DNA of 64,000 nucleotides from Ambrosia x helenae (GCA_030844895.1 CM061228.1:52565081-52629080), one strand, 5' to 3'. Counted from the first letter of the stretch, positions 11,921 to 24,302 are shown. The notes: generated by a model not told the origin, from the letters alone. Made by a program: numbers and translations.

Positions 11921-12632
11921 TTGGTTTCTATGTCATATGGATACTAGTTACCACACATATAATAACTACGACGAATCTAAGGCTCCGGTCGAGCTTGATG
12001 TCGCTGCGGCTGTTATTGGTCTATGGCTCAAGTAGATCCTGATGTTTTTGCTAAGTGTGTAGCTCTTGCTGAGTCTGTTGTTGCTAGTGATTCTGTAGCA
12101 CTTATCGGGCTTGATTTCATTGTTTCCATGTCCCTTGTTGAGCTTATTGTTGTCGTTGTCTCTGTAGTCCATGTTGGGCTTGATGTTGTTGTTGTATTTG
12201 AGGCTCCTGCAGAGGTGAATGTCGTTAACGAAGACGTCTCTATGACCCATGACAAGCTGCTATGACCATGTCTGTGTCTCTGTTACATTTGTTGTTGTTA
12301 ATTCCATTTTCTTTGAGGCTTTCATTGAACTACTAGTTATCATTCCTTGGGCTCTCAGCAATCCTAACATTGTCAATGGTTCTCAGGCCTCGGTTGAGAC
12401 TGCCGATGTTGCTGTTGCTATCATTTGAGTGACTCATACCAAGCCTACGGTCGTTCTCTCTATGAACAATATCGACTTGAGAAGCCAGCTTAATTATGTG
12501 GAACCCGTCGTTCCTGTAACATCGCGAATTTTTCCCCCAAATTTTTGAGTTAACAAAATCACCATTTTACCCATCGTATACTCTTTTTGGTACCATTCTT
12601 ATATGATTTCGAAACAATATATTTAAACCCTT

Positions 12633-12666
<34 letters not shown>

Positions 12667-12668
12667 TA

Positions 12669-13016
12669 GGCTAAGTATCTACAAAAAAACCTTCCAAAAT
12701 GAAGAAACCCCCACAAACCCTTTATGTGGCTCTCATTGTTCCACCTCACCATGTCATTTAAGATTAGTTTATTGTTGAGAAGGGTAGAGTTGTCAATTAC
12801 CATCCATGGGAAATCTTTCAAATCTGCCAACCTTTGTACTATATCCTGCTTGAATGTCCATCAAGATGCACGTTCATAATTACCTCACACAACCCCATAT
12901 CTTCCCCCCCCCATTTCTAATATCTCTTTCACCTTTTTGCTTCTTCTTCAACCCTCATTTACTCCTCTCATTTATTCTTCTCCCTTCATTATCTCCCCTC
13001 ATTAAATCTTCATGTT
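12669..13016. promoter_or_regulatory. Left MULE terminus and transposase 5' leader
   Basis: Holds the left inverted repeat (about 12669-12725) and then a pyrimidine-rich leader (CTTCCCCCCCCCCATTTC and many CTTC/CTC runs, 12900-13010) directly before the ATG. No clear TATA box was identified. Confidence 0.45.
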
Positions 13017-16000
13017 ATGGAATCGAATCAAGGAGATCCGCCTCATTTATTAAGCCCTGATCATGGGAATAATTATGTACCGCTTGATTTTCAAGGAAAT
13101 TCCCCTATTGCATCAGAATCAGAGCAACAAAGTGACGATGATGGATTAGAAGGTTTGTACGTATTTTATTAACAGCGATTAAGTTTTTTTTATTTTTAAA
13201 CCATATGATAAGATACAGACACAAGTTATGGTCTGATTATGATCAGTAGGGTTGTTCATATGTGGTCGCGTAGGCTTATCACTGTTATTTTTAGGCTAAG
13301 ACATGGATTTTGTTTTTTATATCATAAGTTGTTTTTGTTACTTTGTACAGGACTTAATGTGGGTTCGTCATCTATGTTAATGAACGTTGATGAAAATCTA
13401 TGAAGCAGGGGATGGAATAGGTAAGTTATTTTTGGAAAACATGTGACTATAAATAGTTTGTGTTTTGTGTGTTTGTTTTATCATGCATGAGCTATTGTTT
13501 GATGAAGCATTATGGGAATTTCCTAGAGTTTTGTGCTGACTAATGTTTGTTCATAGTCACTTTTTTATGATAACTTGTGTGTTGATGAATCTTTTTTTAA
13601 CGTACGTAACACACGTTTGCCTTTGCAACCTCGCACAGTAGTTGTTAATATTCTTTTTTTTTATGTGTTTTCATGTAACTTTTGACTGCAATGTTTGCTG
13701 TTTTCTTAACAGTTTATATAAACGATTTTACTTTTAAAGCTTTTAACTTAACTTTTTTTTTTTGCACAGGTGAAGCTGAAGATATCGAGCCGTACTATGT
13801 CATTTCAACCCCTAATGGGACCCAATTCTGGATCCCGAATGTGAGCCCCCGGTATGTGCCTGTTGTTGATCAGACTTTCCCCACGTTCGAGGCAGTAATG
13901 GCCATGTACAAGGAGTATGCGCAACAAGCTGGCTTTTCAGTTAAGAGGGGGCAAACTAAGGTTTGGTTGGGTACCCCGACACACAAGTACCTTCGTTGTT
14001 GCAAATACGGTAAACCTCAGGTTAATAAAACCTTTGACACTCTAGACGAATCTTCTATTAAACCGCGTAAAACTTCATTCAGCCTTTCCAACTACCAAGC
14101 CCACGTGTTAGTGTCAATTACTTGTGGTGGTTCGTGTTTTAAAGTTATTCGTTTCAATGATGTTCATAATCATCAGCTTTGGGATAAAAATAACCTTGAT
14201 CTTGCTAAGATTTCTCGGAAACTTTCTTTCTCAACAAAACAGTTTATTCATAATATGAGTCTAAACCGTGTTGGCCCCGTGAAAGCTCATAGGTACTTAG
14301 TGTCTCTTAAAGGAGGCCACCATAACGTCAATGGTAATGCGGTTGATTTCAAGAATTTTAGTAACAAACTGAGAATTTGGATCGGTGAAAGGGGTTCGTC
14401 ATTGTTCCTTGATCACTTGCGTGATCGGCTTGAAAATTTGCCAGACTTTTTTTACGACTTTGTTGTGCGCGATGGTAAACTACACTCTGTTTTCTGGGCG
14501 GATGAAATTTCAAAACTGAACTATAAGGCGTTCGGTGATGTTTTAGCCTTTGATGCAACCTACAACACAAACAAGTATGTTGATCTAATTCATAGCTTAA
14601 CGTGTGTTACAACTTTGTGGCAGTCAGTGTTTGTGACTTCTTAACATACGTATCTTTATATAATGTTTCAGGTACAACATGGTGTTTGTGCCTTTCACTG
14701 GTGTGGACCACCATAAACAGTGTGTTACCTTTGGCGCAGGATTGATAATTAATGAAACTATAGATTCGTATGTGTGGTTGCTTGAAAGCTTTTTAAAAGC
14801 TCATGGTTCACAGCCTCGTCTAGTGTTGAGTGATCAAGACCCTTCAATGATGCAGGCTGTACCACAAGTGTTCACTGAGGCTCGCCATCGGCTATGTATG
14901 TGGCATATAATGAAAAAACCACCCACAAAGGTAATGTTTTCTATTTTATTATTGCCTTCATTTTAGACCTAAATACACATATAGTCGGGCACTAATTTAT
15001 TAGTTTTCTTTTTTGTTTTGTTTTTTTTTTGTTTTGTTTTTTTATACGCTTGCACCTAGGTGGCTGGAGCTGTTTTAGAAAACACTGAGTTTCGGTCTTG
15101 CATTCACAAACTGGTTTGGAACATTTTCATTAAACCGGCGACGTTTGAAGCTCGATGGCATGCGCTGATAGAGACATTTGGTCTTCAAGAAAATCAGTGG
15201 TTGAACGATATGTTTGCAATCAAGGAATTATGGGTGCCGGCCTATTTTAGGGAAATTCCAATGTCTTGCTTGATGAAAACAACATCAAGAAGCGAGAGCT
15301 CCAACAATTCGTTTAAAGTCAATTCAACCAGTGCAAACACACTTGTTCAGTTTATGTTGTGTTATGAATCTCGTCTAGATAGTCAGCGCTACCGTCAGCG
15401 GGTTGCTGAGTACAAAACCTCCTCGACAGTCTTTGTTGGGTCTACTGACTTAGCAATTGAGCAGCATGCCTTTACTCTATACACAAATAATGTCTTCAAT
15501 GAAGTAAAGAAGGAGATAGTAAAGGGGAAGTTTTCCTGCTACATATCAAATGTTGACGAACAAGACAACATGCCTGCCGTAATCTCTGTCACACAACTTG
15601 ACAAGCGTCGTGATGTCACCAATGTTTACCAGGTACCCCATTTTGAAACTGCTGGTACTTAGTTTACTGACCACTATGAAAATATTGTTTGTTACATATG
15701 TTAAAAATATGTTGTTACATATGTTACCGATTAAAGTTTATAGCTAAAAAAAAGCACTACTGTCTGTACTGTTAATTCTGTTTTTTTCCCCAGTCAAGCC
15801 TTTTTATTCTGTTATTTCAGTTTACACAACAGCCCTTGTTACATATGTTAACTATTTTTATTTGTTGAAATAGGTGCGATTTGATAGCCTGGATGCAACG
15901 GCAGAATGTTCATGCAGATGTTTTACCCGTCTTGGCTACCTTTTCCGCCATGTCTTTGCGACTTACATGATTAAGAAAGTTGACCGCATCCCTCAACAAT

Positions 16001-16518
16001 ATGTTGCTGATAGATGGTTACGTGATATTCTACCGAAGAAAGTCTTCTCCATTTGCAGCCGTTATGGTGTTGACACCCATCCAGGTTCTGTGCTTAGGAA
16101 TGAGATTCTTGAACTCGTAACTGAATGTGTCGATGTTGCTAGGACAGATGAAACCACGTTAGCGGACTTGGTTGAGCTGCTCAAATCAATCAAACTCAAC
16201 TTGTTATCAAGGGAATCTATTTCTGTACTCCCCCCTGAACCTAATGAAGCTGTTGTGGAGGACATAATTGGCCAACCGGCTGATGTTGACATTGTTGTTG
16301 CCAATCCCTCTGTTGCACGCAACAAGGGTTGTGGGAAAAATCGCAGATTGGCTGGTCCTGGTGAGAAGGCCATATCAAAGCGTCCCAAAATGCCCAAAGC
16401 GCCGCGTCTATGCAACAACTGCCACCAATATGTCACGGATCATGATGCAAGGAACTGCGAGAAGGTTGCGGCAATGAAAAGGGCCAAGGAGGAGGCCGCA
16501 CGCGGCCGCCAAGCCTAG
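13017..16518 (+). CDS. FAR1/MULE-type transposase, five exons, apparently intact (805 aa)
   Basis: Cut-and-paste transposase of the host MULE, acting in the nucleus on the element's ends. My exon model is 13017-13152, 13770-14574, 14672-14930, 15060-15632 and 15874-16518. All introns are GT-AG, phases match, and the sum is 2,418 bp. An acidic, Ser-rich N terminus is followed by a FAR1-type DNA-binding region (FPTFEAVMAMYKEYAQQAGF...RCCKYGK), then the MULE DDE core (LAFDATYNTNKY; VLSDQDPSMMQA; RHRLCMWHIMK), a SWIM-like zinc motif and a C-terminal CxxC...HxxxxC knuckle (CNNC...DHDARNC). In the SWIM motif the expected CRH is FRH, so one zinc ligand looks lost. Two extra exon candidates in 13153-13769 would add a stop and are not used. 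The start is the first ATG after the pyrimidine-rich leader and gives the only phase-consistent join. Confidence 0.85.
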
Positions 16519-17112
16519 TACATGATCTATGGTACTACGGGGGGAAGCATAAATGATCTCTACCTTTTTGAACCAGGTTATACACCGGTAACAATTACAA
16601 CCCGATGCAGGAACTGTTTTGTTACGTGTGTAACATGGTTGTCATTTTCAATTTTGCACCCCCAGCTCACTAGCTTGTCTTTTTTTTTAACTTATGGTTA
16701 TGTAAACAATTTATCCACTAGACATGCCGTTTTGTGTTTTATAATGTAGCATGAAATGTGGTTTTTATGCAAATGTTCTTGTGTGTTTTACAAAAGTTGT
16801 TGCCTACATTGGAACCAAAAAAGGCCTGACCACCTGTGCATTACATTGGGTAGTTGTGGTACCAAATGGGATATTTTTAAAGTGTGATATAAATAATAAT
16901 ATTTGAGAAGTACAAAGTACAAAAAGAAGAGAATATAATATTAAGTTAACTTCTATCACTATCACCTTTTTAATAGTGATTTGACATAAAGGTAAAATAC
17001 ACCATTAACCACAAATTTACTTCTTACCACCTACCAACCTACCCACAATTAAATATACTATTTATGGCCCCTACTATTTATATCCACCCCTATTATACCT
17101 TCCACCCCTTAC
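16519..17112. other. Transposase 3' region and spacer before the small ORF
   Basis: Non-coding. It contains one copy of the element's palindromic motif (GTTACGTGTGTAAC, 16621) and the block GAGAAGTACAAAGTACAAAAAG near 16903, which partly resembles the subterminal right end of the MULE read in reverse (about 24525-24560). Confidence 0.5.
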
Positions 17113-17622
17113 ATGGCAAATTTGCATAACAAATCTGCAAATCAAATGGAGAGCCCTTCAAACACTCATGCAGCTAAACGCCAAAAGATCGAAGATGAAG
17201 ATGAGGTAACTTCCAAAAAAACTGATGCGCTTGGCTTAATGAAACTCAGTGAAGAAGTAGGCGCTGATGGTGCACAACATGGTGCTAGTTCCAAAGATAG
17301 GAAACTACGTAAGAAAGGCGTCGATGACACCATGATGGTAGATGATTCTACTAACAACGTAACCTATAAACGGGATGCAGATATGGAGATTGATGGCGAA
17401 GGGTCAAGCACGACTGCGTACTCGGTAACCAAAGAGGACGTAAAACGAACGGGTGGGGAATGTATAGGAGCTGAGTACGACCATGAGTTTTGTGGTTGTC
17501 CTTTGTGTCCAAATTCCCCAAAGACTCTCGCTCGGTGGGCAAGCTACAATCCGTGGGAAGGTGAGGACAGTGAACCGTCTGAGCTGAGCTTGGGAGCTCA
17601 GTATGGTACGTTCTCGCCATGA
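17113..17622 (+). CDS. Small acidic ORF of the MULE (169 aa), function unknown
   Basis: Not recognised. The protein is hydrophilic with a basic nuclear-signal-like AAKRQKIEDEDE near residues 20-31, a KDRKLRKKG patch near 61-69 and a compact CGCPLCPN cysteine cluster near residue 127. It starts at the first ATG after a TA-rich stretch (TATTTATATCC) that could serve as a TATA region. It lies tail-to-tail with the minus-strand Ulp1 gene and about 0.6 kb after the transposase. Its position is that of an accessory MULE gene (as mudrB in Mutator, or the VANB/VANC genes of VANDAL elements), but there is no sequence evidence for homology. It could be the first exon of a longer gene, since GAG|GTAACT near 17204 offers a donor. 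No frameshift is visible. Confidence 0.5.
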   Translation: MANLHNKSANQMESPSNTHAAKRQKIEDEDEVTSKKTDALGLMKLSEEVGADGAQHGASSKDRKLRKKGVDDTMMVDDSTNNVTYKRDADMEIDGEGSSTTAYSVTKEDVKRTGGECIGAEYDHEFCGCPLCPNSPKTLARWASYNPWEGEDSEPSELSLGAQYGTFSP

Positions 17623-18243
17623 TTGGGGCCAACTTAACAACGTTTATGTTTTTGATGTTTCAGTGTATGTGTTGTTTTCTATTTACTTTATAGGGTCAAG
17701 ACAGTTTCATTTTGTGTTTCTTTTAACATAGGCACGACATGGAAGTGCCCCTTGTAACTGTTTGACGCTCGAACTATGTGTTATGTATGTAACAGAATGT
17801 TTGTCATGTTGTTAATATCTTTAACTATGTGTTATGTAGTATCCTAAAAACCATCTACAACCCTACTCAAAATAGTGGCAACATTTTTAACACATTAACA
17901 TATGTAACATGACATACATTGATGATTATGGAAAACAGTAAACATAAGCAAGTCCGCCCGATTCAGTAGTCTTAAATTACGGATAGAAGATGTTGTATAT
18001 GGTTAACATATGTTACATTCATAGATAGTATCCCCAACAAAATATTAGAATGTACATCTGCCTAGCAGATTAGTACTGTTTAAACTACACATACACCGGG
18101 GCATGTTTGTCTAGCTAGTATATTAGCAGACTTAATATGTGAAGATGGTTGACAAAAGACGCAGTAGGTTAGTAACAAAATAAATGTCATACATGCATCC
18201 CAAAAGACAGTTCAAACATGCTGCTGGAACCGACTTCCTCCGG
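17623..18243. other. Intergenic DNA between the two convergent MULE genes
   Basis: Non-coding, with three palindromic-motif copies (17780, 17895, 18002). It probably holds both 3' ends and polyadenylation signals. Confidence 0.5.
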
Positions 18244-18914
18244 TTACTTCCTAAGTGCTGCGGCAGCCTCCACCTGCCCCTTCTTTGTATTAACCGCTGA
18301 ACGCAAAATATGTGCCGCATACTTCGTCCGCAATTTCTTTATATCCCCGTCCTTTGCGCGCCAATGTTTACTGAAATTGCAGTCAAAAGGCACATTAAGC
18401 CCCATGAACTTCTCCATGTGTCTCATCAGGTAGACACCACAATCTATGCCATTGCCAGCCGTAGCCCATTCCACATCCAACCTGTGTATCTCTGCCCCTC
18501 CAATCAAAGCTGCCTTTGGATGATTCATGTTTTTTAGAAACGTCACAAACATGTGCTTCTGCAAATAAATTAACAGGTTGTTACATATGTTACCAAGGCT
18601 AACAAAACAAAGGGGAGGTCACAAAAACAACTTACGTATTTATACGCCGTATCTTTCTTGTGGAAATCTATGTGATCCTTGCAGCTACGCTTCCCTTGCT
18701 TTTTGTCACTATCAATGAGGATTATGGCAATGTTTTTCAGCTCGAATACCAACAAGTAGAAGTGGGCCCTTTCAAGTATAGGGAAGAAGACGATATCAAA
18801 TTTCTTGAAGTCATGGTTCTTCTCATAAGATGGCACCGAAGCGACCATAGCTGCCGAAAACCTTGTCATCTGTCTATTCTCATCACAGTTCGTCTCATTA
18901 AGCATCCATGGAAA
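18244..18914 (-). CDS. Ulp1-like SUMO-protease (peptidase C48) domain exons, catalytic triad present
   Basis: The last two exons (18914-18636 and 18558-18244) join in frame through a GT-AG intron. The fold is recognisable from KKFDIVFFPILERAHFYLLV (catalytic His after the conserved strand), IAIILIDSDKK (catalytic Asp) and GNGIDCGVYLMRHME (catalytic Cys in DCG). Ulp1 proteases cut SUMO from target proteins in the nucleus. In Kaonashi-type MULEs the role of the captured domain is not settled. The domain itself shows no break, although upstream exons of the same gene are damaged, so any product would need a downstream start. Confidence 0.8.
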
Positions 18915-19454
18915 CTATTTTTTGTTTTTTAACAACCAACAATAGATATATAAATATAAACAGCTGACAATAGATATATAAATTAATAATCATGCAAAAC
19001 TACATGTTTTGAAATTAACATACCACTGCCTTTGTGCTCACAAACAAGCGAAGAGACGACACTTCCGATTTCAACCTCTCCTCGTAGTTTAATACATCAA
19101 CCCAACAATCTACTATCCCATCTAACACCTGCATACCCAGCTTCAAAGTTTTGAACATGCTACGCGTTGCCTCCACATTAGATAAGCTTCTAAATAACAC
19201 CTCACTATAAACACACAGCAAAGACAATGTTAGAAGGCAGTTTTTACCTCTTTACAAATAATTATGTTTGACTTAAAAATTAAAAATTCTATTACTTGGC
19301 AAGTGCGTTATCTACTTCTTCTTGAGGTATTTCTACGTTCTCTACGACTTCCCCGCGTTCTAGCATGGATATTAACAAACAGAAATGATACGTTACACAT
19401 GTTACATAAAGACAAACATCGTTGGTAAGCATATTGATGCATAACGTTACCTAT

Positions 19455-21816
19455 TCTGTTTCGCCACCCTCCTTCTGGCATCCTCACCACACAACATATA
19501 CAGCGGGTCCTCGTCCATGTAAACATACTTCCACATAGCATCGTCATCCTTTGTCACCCCCTCTGTTAAATCGACCCCCCTTATGTGAAAAGGTGACTTA
19601 TGAACATAAGTCAAATTCCTTTCACGTAGGGGGTTTCGCTTGGTTGCATCCATCTTTGCAATCATCTGTTGACGCATCGCCAGCGTCATATGGTCATCAT
19701 CCATTTTTCCACCCAAACCATACTCATTGTATATATTGTTTTGCGCGTCATATGAACTAATAGGAGACACCATTGGATATACCGGTGTGGTATCGCTTAC
19801 TGATGCACCAACTCCATCCGCATCTGCAACATTTTTCTATTTATGTTAAACCATGTATAGGAAACAGAGTATAAAATTACAATTAGCGGTGTAGACTTAC
19901 CTATACTATCATCGGCCTTCTCCTTTCCACGCGCCTTGCTTGCAGCCAATCCTTGCTCCACAGACTTATCTGCACACTCTGTAACACATGCAACAGGGTA
20001 CATTAGTATGCATGTTTACCATTTGTATGGTTTAGAAACCAACCATACCCCTACCTGGCTTAGCAGGCAAGTCCGAAACATTAGATTCTGCCTACGGACC
20101 CACACCAGCAGACCCTGTAACATACGTCACAACCATTGTTAGATATAACTCTGAATCTGTTTCTAGGTTTGAATCATCCTATCACAAACTTGCACGTTGT
20201 ACCTGATTCACAAATGGCGCGTTCATTCCGGATCCCATTTTTGGAGAAGGAGCCAAAAATTCTGTATCATACGTAACATTTTAGACTCATAGTTTTGTTA
20301 AAAACATAACTCAAACCTGAACCCCGCTGACCTTCTTCTTCTGGCTATGTTAGGCCAAAGCTAAAACTTGGTGCATCATTTCCATCTGATTTCGTCATAT
20401 ATGGAAGTATCCAGGAGCATCCTGTAAATGTAAGTTAAACCACATTACTTGACGATTGTGGCACAGGTAGTAATATATTTCATTTTTCTTTAGCGTACCC
20501 GCGCTTGTGTCTTGACCTCCTTCATTAAGCTGTGAACCCCCATCTCCAAACTCTGCCCTGTCCGGTAAGGTTTCTGTAGGTGTTATTCCCCCAAGGCCTG
20601 TAAAATCGAAGTCCCCGTTCATCATTGTCTATCTAACAAGTTCCATACTTTTACATAAAAATGATAGTACATTACCTGTTTGTTGTGCTTGTTCATCTTC
20701 TTTCGCAGCATCAAAAAACTGACTTGGGGCATCCATGGTGTTGGGCGCAGCCTCTACGCTTGCTTGGGAGTCTGCTTCACATCATTATTGTGTGACCCTT
20801 TTTTACTACTGTCAAATATTGAAACTTCACAAACATACCTGTTTTGCCATCTTCCATTTGCACATCTACCGGTGTTACCCCACCAACACTGTCATCTTGA
20901 ATTTCTTCAACCGTCCTTCTTCGTTTAGATCCCGCCTTAACATAATGTAACATACGTCACAACAACAGAAAAACACACACTTAAGTATTTAGGATTTTGT
21001 TAAATGCACACCTGGCCTGTCATTGTTGGTGGGCACCTCAACTTCCAGTCCTAAAACATAAGTAACACATTAGAATAACAGTTTTTTTCCTTTGATTTGT
21101 TGTATATGATGTACAGGTTTATTAAAAACAACTCAGGTATACCTAGTTCATCGTTTTCTGTTTCTACCACTGATTGTCTGCTCACTAATTCCTCTTCTGT
21201 AGCATTTGGTACCACATCGTCTAACTCATCGTGCACATCTAAGGAAATATTATTAGTAAAATACCTCCCACTTTGACTTGGTTCACACTGTGCGTATTTA
21301 ACAGATTTAGACGGTGTGTGGTTTGATTACCTCTTTGTTGTGTTCCATCGCTTCCTGCTAAATTCTTCTCATGTGTCCCATCTTCACACACCTCTGCAAA
21401 TTCGCTTGTTAAATTCTTTGCAAGATCTTCATTTCCTGTTAACACATGTTAATTACATAAGCATCTGCTGTTAACACATGTTAATCAAGTGTCCATTTTA
21501 AGGCGGCCTTTTTCTCACCAAGTCCTGACATACCACCAGTATTGTATTTGGCACTGTCATGCAGGGTCTTCCTGTATTGGCTAAGAATTGGACTGTCAAA
21601 CGCCCCTCCCTCGTTCGACGTGCCCTAAGTTTTGCTTGTTTTTGACCGTGTCAATGGCGACTTGTCCAGGGCCGAATCACCCAAGTTCAAACAATCATCC
21701 TCCTCTACACAATAGGATTCAAATTAAAATATGTCTGTGGCCATTTGAAAAAACGTATTCTCAACTGATTTCCTTGTTTACAAAATAATTTAGAGGACAT
21801 AAACAACTGACTTACC
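19455..21816 (-). other. Acidic linker exons between the mobile domain and the Ulp1 domain
   Basis: A series of short exons (about 60-130 bp each) with GT-AG borders encodes Glu/Asp/Ser/Thr-rich peptides such as DELDDVVPNATEEELVSRQ and QGLAASKARGKEKADDS. Several introns end in the same sequence, RTATGTTACAG or ATGTGTTAACAG, just before the exon. This suggests the exon-intron units multiplied by tandem duplication, or share a binding motif. Some units carry stops in the expected frame. Confidence 0.5.
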
Positions 21817-24302
21817 TACTGCAATGCTTTTCCCTTTACTTATTGCTTCTAACACATTGCCGATTTGTGCATCAGCTGCTACACACGCAACAGATGCATC
21901 CACATTCGCCTTCACCATTTCCTTAATAAAAGCATCGTACCTTGACTTCACTGCAACAACTTCTTCTATACCTGGATAATCCTCACATAACTTACTGATG
22001 GCGAATTCGGCCCTTCTTTTGGTTCTAATCATCATATCTACCAAATCCCCAACAGCTGATACCCTTCCCTGTTTATGATAGGATGATTAGGATACAATCA
22101 AATGTAGTTCATGAATGGTTGATCTAACCTGGACATTCACCTCGTCGTTTAAAGACAAAGCTTTTAGTGTTCCCCTTCCAAAACCACCTCCTTTTATTTC
22201 CAGTTTTTTCTCGGTCTCTTAACCTTTGGAATGTCCAGAAACTCATAGGATCCATCGAAGTATCAACATCAAGCCCGTTGCATTTAAAACTATCCACGTA
22301 TAAAAGCTAGAAATAGAAGATCGCTTAAGTGGTTAGTAACAAGTAAACAAATAGTGTCACTAATAAGCAACTAATTAAAACTTAACATGCGTAAATAGCA
22401 ACATACCGTTAAAAAACGTAAGTGGCCGGGTAAAAGGTGGATCGAAACTGTCTCGTCTCCAACCATTCTTACAACTCTTTAGTACCTCAACTACTAACTC
22501 ACACCAGTCCATACCAGCAAAATCCAAGTCATCCGTAATATACTCGAGTATGTTATCCTTCAGACTGCCTTGTTTGTGGCAGTCAATCATGATAGTATAG
22601 AAGCACATTATAAAATCCATACGGAAATTACAATCATCCTCACCGTTTGACTCCTTTTCAATCATGTCCACCATTTGCTTAGCAGATATAAATCTGCTTG
22701 GTGGGTACCTCTCTCTCCATTAGGCTATGCCTTCATCATGCGCTTCCCTACGCTCCAACGCATTGAAAGACACCCCTCCAATCGGTAAACCAAGGACCTT
22801 GTGCACGACCTCAGCATCAATGCAAAGTTTCCCAGATGGCACAGTCAACTCTAAACTTTCCTGGTTGAAGTTATCTACAACATAATGCCCTAACTTCGCA
22901 GGTATCCCATCCATTTTAAGATTTAGCAGCCTTCCCAACCCCATATCCTTCACTGCTAAACGTTGTTCGTCACTTAGAATCTATATGCATCTTGTTAACT
23001 GTGTTGGTGATGATCTAGTACGTATCCCTAGCCACTCATTCAACTTTGACCTTTTGCGTTGCCTACGAGGCTCAAGCGCATCATTCCATGTCTTGTCTAC
23101 CCTCTTCCGTTTTTTCGCCTTCAATGCTTTCTCTTTTTTCCCCCTGTCTATTTTCGCTAAAACTTCTAATGCTCGTGTTTTTGCTCGTGTTATCCTAACT
23201 GGTGCAGACGAAGACAGATCATACACAGGGATTGGCTGCTTATCTGTTACACATGTAACAATTATCAGTTCAAACTAACTTTGACCCAATATCAGTTTAC
23301 ATAACTATTTAGTGTTTCACATCATCGCACCTTTTTTATTTCTTGTCTGAGTTTCACCAACTGCTATATTTGTGTCTGTTTTTACATAACATACAAACAT
23401 CCAATGTAAGCAACTGATCGCTAAACCAGACGATAACACCTTTTTTTACACATATATCACTGAATATATTGGAAAACCACAAAACACCTCACCTTTGGTC
23501 TTGGCCTTTTGACGACGACGACGGTTACAAAAAAGGACAACTTATCCTTCTGTGGCTGCACACTTGAATCATCATCATCAGACTCCACCCCAATTGACAG
23601 TCCTGAATAATCATTATCAGAACCTTCATTCAATGATGGTCCTGCATCCTCATTATAGGAAGTTTGCACCGTCGACGGCCCTGGATCATCATTATGAGCC
23701 GAAGCTTTGCCAATTCCTTTACGCAGCCTCTTTAGGTTGATAAGTGGCGTATCCGAGTCATAGTCTACATATTTAAAAAAATGGCACTCTAAATAAATTT
23801 ACAGGAGCCTAAAATTACATTACTAAGATTAAAAAATAAATTATCTTCATTACTATCCAAATGTCCCTGTAACACTTACCTAGATGACGTTTTACATCTT
23901 CAAACTCACTAGCTGATAATCCAATGTCCTTTCCATGCTTGGTTCTTGTTGTGTCATCAGACAAAACGACCAATTTTCTTTTCCTCCTGTCTCAAACATT
24001 ATATTTGTTACGCTTTCACGAGGGGTATCACATTTCAAAAACTACAATCTACTTATCCACTAAATAAAAAATAAATGATAACAACTCTACTTAGAAAACT
24101 CGACAAAATCCCCATTTTTTTCTGTCTTTACACCATCAATGTTCTTATCCCTGATTATTCATGAATACGTTGTACGATATATGAGAAACCCCAATTTTAT
24201 ACAGTAAACGGACAGAAAACAACGAGGCACGTACCTTTTAGATGATTTCTTCAACCCCAATCGTCGGCTAAAGGAAGATAAGGTCCACATGAACGATTTC
24301 AT

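Larger units (their letters stand above)
13606..23259. repeat. Dispersed near-palindromic motif GTWACAYRYGTWAC, about 20 copies in MULE non-coding DNA
   Basis: Sites read by eye begin at 13606, 14598, 14641, 15691, 15714, 15838, 16621, 17780, 17895, 18002, 18580, 19392, 19981, 20117, 20265, 20947, 21438, 21470, 22382 and 23246. Typical forms are GTTACATATGTTAC, GTAACATACGTCAC and GTTAACACATGTTAA. All lie in introns or spacers, none in the clear exons. Only isolated matches were noticed in the neighbouring retrotransposons. Confidence 0.75.
18244..24302 (-). pseudogene. Multi-exon DUF1985/plant-mobile-domain plus Ulp1 (C48) protease gene of the MULE, broken
   Basis: Long minus-strand gene. 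The best-supported exons are 24302-24235 (ATG, MKSFMWTLSS), 24150-24091, 23986-23880 (basic KRKRKLVVLSDD), 23764-23493, 23243-22407, 22306-22129 and 22068-21816, then several short acidic exons (for example about 21436-21331, 20262-20204 and 19980-19902), about 19773-19455, about 19210-19020, and the protease exons 18914-18636 and 18558-18244. The large exon resembles the plant DUF1985/mobile domain (DMGLGRLLNLKMDGIPAKLG; VHKVLGLPIGGV; DLDFAGMDWCELVVEVLK). Damage: frameshifts in homopolymer runs near 23535, 22414 and 22215, and in-frame stops at 22983-22981 (TAG) and 22722-22720 (TAA). As it stands it cannot give one full-length protein. Exon joins in the acidic middle part are uncertain. Confidence 0.7.

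Noticed and set aside
16880..17000. Extra nested MITE between the transposase and the small ORF
   Set aside because: Short similarity to the MULE's right subterminal region and a TCACTA/TAGTGA palindrome exist, but no termini or target duplication could be placed.
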